Source: Alistipes sp. (GTDB lineage: Bacteria; Bacteroidota; Bacteroidia; Bacteroidales; Rikenellaceae). Taken from it: a stretch of DNA of 36,557 nt. Of the stretch, positions 33,066-36,557 are shown in pieces (within the stretch, counting starts at the first letter, position 1; every line of letters begins with the position of its first letter). The translations under genes and the position numbers were made by a program. Location of the stretch: positions 1 through 36,557 of the forward strand of contig JAFZHB010000013.1 of assembly GCA_017555105.1 (NCBI GenBank), written 5' to 3'. The notes below the pieces were generated by a model. The model saw nothing but the letters and a program-made list of their open reading frames with translations, did no database searches and was not told where the DNA came from.

Positions 33066-34268
33066 ATGGTTATTTTAGTATTGAACTGCGGTAGCTCGTC
33101 GATCAAGTATCAGGTGATCGACATGGAGGCCGCATCGAGCAAGCTCCTGGCCAAGGGTTTGGTGGAGCGCATCGGTCTGCCCGAAGGCGATCTGACGCAC
33201 AAGCCGGTTGGTAAGGCCAACTTCGAGTTGCACCAGCCGATCGAGAATCACACGGTAGGTATCAGCCTCGTAATGAAGGCTTTGACCGACGCTGAGCACG
33301 GCGTAATCTCGTCGCTCGACGAGGTGAAGGCCGTAGGTCACCGCGTGGCTCACGGTGGTGAATTCTTCCCCGCAAGCTGCATCGTAGATGAGGATGTAAA
33401 GGCCAAAATTGGCTCGTTGTGCGCCATCGCTCCGCTGCACAACCCCGCATCGTTGCAGGGTATCGAGGCCATCGACAATGTACTGCCGGGCGTGCCCCAG
33501 GTGACCGTTTTTGATACTTCGTTCCACCAGACGATTCCCGCCACGAACTACATGTACGCACTCCCCTACGAGTACTACGAGAAGTACCGCGTGCGCAAGT
33601 ACGGCTTCCATGGCACGAGCCACAAGTATGTAGCTCGCACGGGTGCCAAGCTCGCCGGCCTGGATTTCGAGCAGTCGAAGATCGTGACCTGCCACATCGG
33701 TAACGGTGGTTCGGTAACGGCCGTACTGAATGGCAAGTCGTTCGACACCTCGATGGGTTTCTCGCCGCTGGATGGTTTGGTGATGGGTACGCGTTGCGGC
33801 TCGGTGGATGCCAGCGCAGCTACCTACATCGGTGAGAAGGAGGGTATGTCGTATGCCGAGCTGAACTCGATGATGAACAAGAAGTCGGGTGTACAGGGTC
33901 TCTCGGGTATCTCGAGCGACATGCGCGACATCGACGCTGCATACCACGCAGGCAACGAGCGTGCGATCCTGGCTCGCGATATGTACTACAACCGTGTGAA
34001 GAAGTTCGTCGGCGAGTACGCTGCCGAGATGGGCGGTCTGGACCTGATCGTCTTCACGGGTGGTGTTGGCGAGAACTCGGACGAGCTGCGCGAGGCAGTT
34101 TGCTCGGGTCTGGAGTTCATGGGTGTAGAGTTCGACGCTGCCAAGAACAAGGGTACGCGCGGCGAGGATAAGATCCTCTCGGCCGACGGCTCGAAGGTGA
34201 AGGTAGCAGTGATTGCAACGGACGAGGAGCTGATGATCGCCACGGATACCTACAACTTGGTAAAATAG
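33066..34268 (+). CDS. ackA: Acetate kinase
   Basis: This 400-residue cytoplasmic kinase makes ATP and acetate from acetyl phosphate (reversible). It has the ASKHA fold. It starts MVILVLNCGSSSIKY (N7 and the nucleotide-binding loop), with VFDTSFHQTIP, the active-site YGFHGTSHKYV, CHIGNGGSVTAV and FTGGVGENS following. The N-terminal LNCGSSSIK form and the 400-residue length are those of acetate kinase rather than butyrate kinase (about 355 residues, NPGSTSTK). It is first in an operon with the acyltransferase 31 nt downstream. Confidence 0.95.
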   Translation: MVILVLNCGSSSIKYQVIDMEAASSKLLAKGLVERIGLPEGDLTHKPVGKANFELHQPIENHTVGISLVMKALTDAEHGVISSLDEVKAVGHRVAHGGEFFPASCIVDEDVKAKIGSLCAIAPLHNPASLQGIEAIDNVLPGVPQVTVFDTSFHQTIPATNYMYALPYEYYEKYRVRKYGFHGTSHKYVARTGAKLAGLDFEQSKIVTCHIGNGGSVTAVLNGKSFDTSMGFSPLDGLVMGTRCGSVDASAATYIGEKEGMSYAELNSMMNKKSGVQGLSGISSDMRDIDAAYHAGNERAILARDMYYNRVKKFVGEYAAEMGGLDLIVFTGGVGENSDELREAVCSGLEFMGVEFDAAKNKGTRGEDKILSADGSKVKVAVIATDEELMIATDTYNLVK

Positions 34269-34299
34269 TATAAATCAACAAAATAAACCTAACAAAACT

Positions 34300-35211
34300 A
34301 TGGGAGAGATTAAGAAGCTCGCCGACATCGTTGTCGAGGCGAGAGCAAAGGGTCGCAAGCGTTTGGCTGTGGCTTATGGTCAGGATTCGCACACCTTGGA
34401 GGCTGTCTACAACGCCTACCAGGAGGGTCTCGTTGAGCCGATCATCTACGGTGAGAAGGCTGTGATCGAGGAGATCTGCGCCGAGCACGGTATCGACGCT
34501 TCGGTGTTTACGATCGTTGACGAGAAGAGCGATGTAAAGTGCGTTGCAGCTGCCGTACAGGCCGTTGTGAAGGGCGAGGCTGATGTGCTGATGAAGGGTC
34601 TGGTTTCGACCGACAAGTATATGCGCGGCATCCTGAACAAGGAGGCCGGCCTCTTCCCCCCGAAGGGTGTGTTGAGCCATGTATCGGTGATCGAGATGCC
34701 GGTATACCAGAAGCTCCTCATCGTGTCAGATATCGCTGTTATCCCGCAGCCGGATCTGGCTCAGAAGATGAAGATGATCGGCTACCTCGCCAACACGGCC
34801 AATGTACTGGGTATCAAGACCCCGAAGATCGCCTGCATCGCTCCGTCGGAGCTCGTAGCCCCGAAGATTCCGTCGTCGGCCGAGGGTGCACTGCTCGCTA
34901 AGATGGCCGATCGTGGTCAGCTGGGCAATGTGATGGTAGACGGTCCGCTGTCGCTCGATGTAGCCCTCTTCAAGGAGGTTGCCGAGCACAAGAAGGTGAA
35001 GGGTTCGGCTATCGCCGGTGATCCGGACTGCTTGCTCTTCCCCAACCTGGAGTCGGGTAATGTCTTCTTCAAGGCTTCGTCGCACCTCTGCCACGGTGAG
35101 TTGGCAGCTATGGTGGTTGGTACGAACAAACCGTGCGTGCTGACCTCGCGTGGCGACAGCAGCCAGAGCAAGCTCTACTCGATTGCACTGGCTTGCCTTG
35201 CAGCGAAGTAA
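34300..35211 (+). CDS. Phosphate acetyl/butyryltransferase
   Basis: This 303-residue enzyme transfers an acyl group from CoA to phosphate, supplying AckA. It belongs to the PTA_PTB family (isocitrate dehydrogenase-like fold), with KGLVSTDKYMRGILNK near the middle, VMVDGPLSLDVAL (about 207-219) and the phosphate/CoA end SGNVFFKASSHLCHGELAAMVVG. The short length without the N-terminal DRTGG domains, and the DGPLSLD segment, are closer to phosphate butyryltransferase than to long Pta. Its partner here is an acetate-type kinase, so acetyl-CoA is a plausible substrate; the specificity is not settled, and no pta or ptb symbol is given. A strong terminator follows. Confidence 0.88.
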   Translation: MGEIKKLADIVVEARAKGRKRLAVAYGQDSHTLEAVYNAYQEGLVEPIIYGEKAVIEEICAEHGIDASVFTIVDEKSDVKCVAAAVQAVVKGEADVLMKGLVSTDKYMRGILNKEAGLFPPKGVLSHVSVIEMPVYQKLLIVSDIAVIPQPDLAQKMKMIGYLANTANVLGIKTPKIACIAPSELVAPKIPSSAEGALLAKMADRGQLGNVMVDGPLSLDVALFKEVAEHKKVKGSAIAGDPDCLLFPNLESGNVFFKASSHLCHGELAAMVVGTNKPCVLTSRGDSSQSKLYSIALACLAAK

Positions 35212-35229
35212 TCGACCCGAAAGGGCAGA

Positions 35230-35270
35230 AAAAAGCGGATGTTCCGAGAACATCCGCTTTTCTTTTTTTT
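35230..35270. terminator. Bidirectional terminator between acyltransferase and YjbR genes
   Basis: A 14-bp stem (AAAAGCGGATGTTC with GAACATCCGCTTTT, loop CGA) has a T-run on the right and an A-run on the left, between convergent genes. Confidence 0.9.
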
Positions 35271-35273
35271 CAT

Positions 35274-35678
35274 CTACGCATCAAAGCGCTCTGCATCGTC
35301 TACAATTCCCTCGTGCTGAATCTGTTCGAGCAGCGCTACACGCCGCGCCTTGGGTACAACATTCAGCTTGGCGACCAGGAGGTACGAGTGGCGGATCTCC
35401 TGCTGCAGCTGCCGATCGGAGAGTCTTCCCTCGAAGGTGATGCTGTTCCAATGGCGTTTATTGAGGTGGAAAGCGCCCTTCACCTGCGGATAGCGATCGC
35501 GCAGGGCGATGGCTCGCTCGGGATCACACTTCACGACAAAGCCGACAGGGTTATCCAACCCCACGATGGAAAAGATCCTTCCCGCCACCTTGAAGACGAG
35601 CGTCACCTCATCAAAGGGCAGACACTCCTCCACCTCGGGCAGCGAGAGGCAGAACTCACGAAATTCGACAATATCCAT
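35274..35678 (-). CDS. MmcQ/YjbR family protein
   Basis: This 134-residue cytoplasmic protein has the MmcQ/YjbR fold (CyaY-like). The sequence has the expected FREFCLSLPEVEECLPFDEVTLVFKVAGRIF start, a central VVKCDPERAIALRD, and HLNKRHWNSITFEGRLSD, which are family hallmarks. Members are annotated as possible DNA-binding proteins from a structure, but no function is established. The gene is short, monocistronic or at the end of a run with the esterase upstream. A -7-like box precedes it. Confidence 0.88.
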   Translation of the reverse strand: MDIVEFREFCLSLPEVEECLPFDEVTLVFKVAGRIFSIVGLDNPVGFVVKCDPERAIALRDRYPQVKGAFHLNKRHWNSITFEGRLSDRQLQQEIRHSYLLVAKLNVVPKARRVALLEQIQHEGIVDDAERFDA

Positions 35679-35682
35679 CGCT

Positions 35683-35717
35683 CAAAAGATAGTATTCTCT
35701 TACAAAAAGAGGGCAAA
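35683..35717 (-). promoter_or_regulatory. Possible promoter of the YjbR gene
   Basis: On the minus strand TATCTTTTG (35691-35683, one T too many) lies 22 nt after TTTG (35717-35714). It is close to consensus but with altered spacing. Confidence 0.35.
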
Positions 35718-35740
35718 CGCCACTTTCCGGCTTCTGCGAC

Positions 35741-36557
35741 CTATCGAGTCCACGGCTCGAGCCAGCGCTCCAACTCGGCCGTCCACTCCCGTTTATAGGG
35801 CATCCACTCCTCATAACCCCAACCGTGACCGCCCGAGGGGTAGATGTGTAGTGCTGCTGCGATCCCCTTTTCGCGCAAAGCCATGAAGTAGTCGATACTG
35901 TTCTCGCAGGGCACGGTGCGATCATCGGCCGAGCAGAGCAGGATGGCGGGCGGTGTCTGCTCCTTGACCTGCTTCGTGGGTGAATAACGATTGATCGACT
36001 CCTCGCTCTCATCGCCAGCAAGCAGGGCTGTTAACTTGCTCTTATTCATTGTCAAGGAAGCATAGAAAAGGATCTGAAAATCGGGACGATCCTCTGCGGA
36101 GGTGAATTGTGTAGCCGCCTGTGCCGCCAAATTACCACCGGCAGAAGCGCCCATGATGCCCACTTTCTGCGGAGCCACATTCCACTCCGCAGCGCGCTGA
36201 CGCATCGTGCGGATCGCTTGTAGAGCGTCGCTGAGCGGAATCGAAATATCGCCATTCGGCATGCGGTACTTCAGGACGGCATAGGTGATCCCCTGCCTAT
36301 TGAACCAAGTCGCCATATCGTGACCCTCGTGGTTCATGGCCAGGCGACGATAACCGCCACCCGGGCAGGCGATAATTGCCGGAGCGCCGGGCGTAGCAGC
36401 CGGATAAACATAGAGCGTAGCACGCGAGATGTTGGCTACACGGCCATTTTCCAGGAGCTGCTCTGGGCCTGTCAACCCATTCTCCTTCGGTGCGCCATCG
36501 GGCCAAAGGTCCACTACAATCGGTTTTGGCTGCGCCTGTACCACGCTGCACAGCACC
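35741..36557 (-). CDS. Secreted alpha/beta hydrolase (BD-FAE/acetylesterase-like), 5' end outside window
   Basis: At least 271 residues are visible and the start lies beyond the right edge. The first residues, LLCSVVQAQPKPI in the reading frame, look like the end of a Sec signal peptide (cleavage after VQA), which an ATG at 36556 would leave too short. The oxyanion loop is CPGGGYRRLAMNHEG, the nucleophile elbow MGASAGGNLAAQ, the acid is in SADDRTVPCENS and the base is in PSGGHGWG, so the catalytic triad is complete. Such enzymes often remove acetyl or feruloyl groups from plant polysaccharides in Bacteroidota. The specific substrate is unknown. Confidence 0.85.
   Translation of the reverse strand, partial: VLCSVVQAQPKPIVVDLWPDGAPKENGLTGPEQLLENGRVANISRATLYVYPAATPGAPAIIACPGGGYRRLAMNHEGHDMATWFNRQGITYAVLKYRMPNGDISIPLSDALQAIRTMRQRAAEWNVAPQKVGIMGASAGGNLAAQAATQFTSAEDRPDFQILFYASLTMNKSKLTALLAGDESEESINRYSPTKQVKEQTPPAILLCSADDRTVPCENSIDYFMALREKGIAAALHIYPSGGHGWGYEEWMPYKREWTAELERWLEPWTR

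Overview
The window looks like a chromosomal segment of a Bacteroidota gut anaerobe, most likely Alistipes or a close relative in the Rikenellaceae. This is inference from four things: -7 boxes of the TAnnTTTG type with TTTG-like -33 boxes and no obvious Shine-Dalgarno sequences; family content (type III glutamine synthetase, FISUMP and BACON proteins, GH28, CAB-type b558 fumarate reductase, methylmalonyl-CoA mutase); GC-rich core genes; and AT-rich intergenic DNA. No rRNA, CRISPR array, transposase or phage gene was seen.

Layout. Positions 1-486: tRNA-Leu(CAA) on the minus strand with its own promoter and terminator. 487-2193: SulP transporter. 2295-6241 (minus): 5-FTHF cyclo-ligase, uvrC, menA and a CPBP membrane protease in a compact run. 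6363-9834: frdCAB. 9981-12159: alpha/beta hydrolase, helix-hairpin-helix protein, rpsU. 12264-14346: an AT-richer accessory unit with a promoter, a ~300-nt leader holding a 51-codon membrane ORF, a 42-codon acidic ORF and a multidomain lipoprotein. 14514-18484 (minus): mutB and mutA. 18711-20186 (minus): secreted FISUMP protein. 20541-24336: glnN then GH28. 24421-25713 (minus): NhaC antiporter. 25889-31572 (minus): DUF349 protein, pyrG, yidC. 31734-32402: response regulator. 32443-32780: hairpins, a 24-bp tandem repeat and a palindromic element. 33066-35211: ackA and a phosphate acyltransferase. 35274-36557 (minus): YjbR protein and a secreted esterase cut by the window edge.

How the genes fit together. 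FrdCAB reduces fumarate to succinate using menaquinol (MenA makes the quinone). MutAB converts succinyl-CoA to methylmalonyl-CoA on the way to propionate. AckA and its partner make ATP from an acyl-CoA. This is the succinate/propionate/acetate fermentation expected of such an organism. GSIII assimilates ammonium, and PyrG, YidC, UvrC and bS21 are housekeeping.

The best candidates for something undescribed are the two tiny ORFs and structured leader in front of the 12721-14301 lipoprotein, and the unusual cysteine clusters in MutA, MutB and FrdC. All calls are by reading the sequence; no database search was run.
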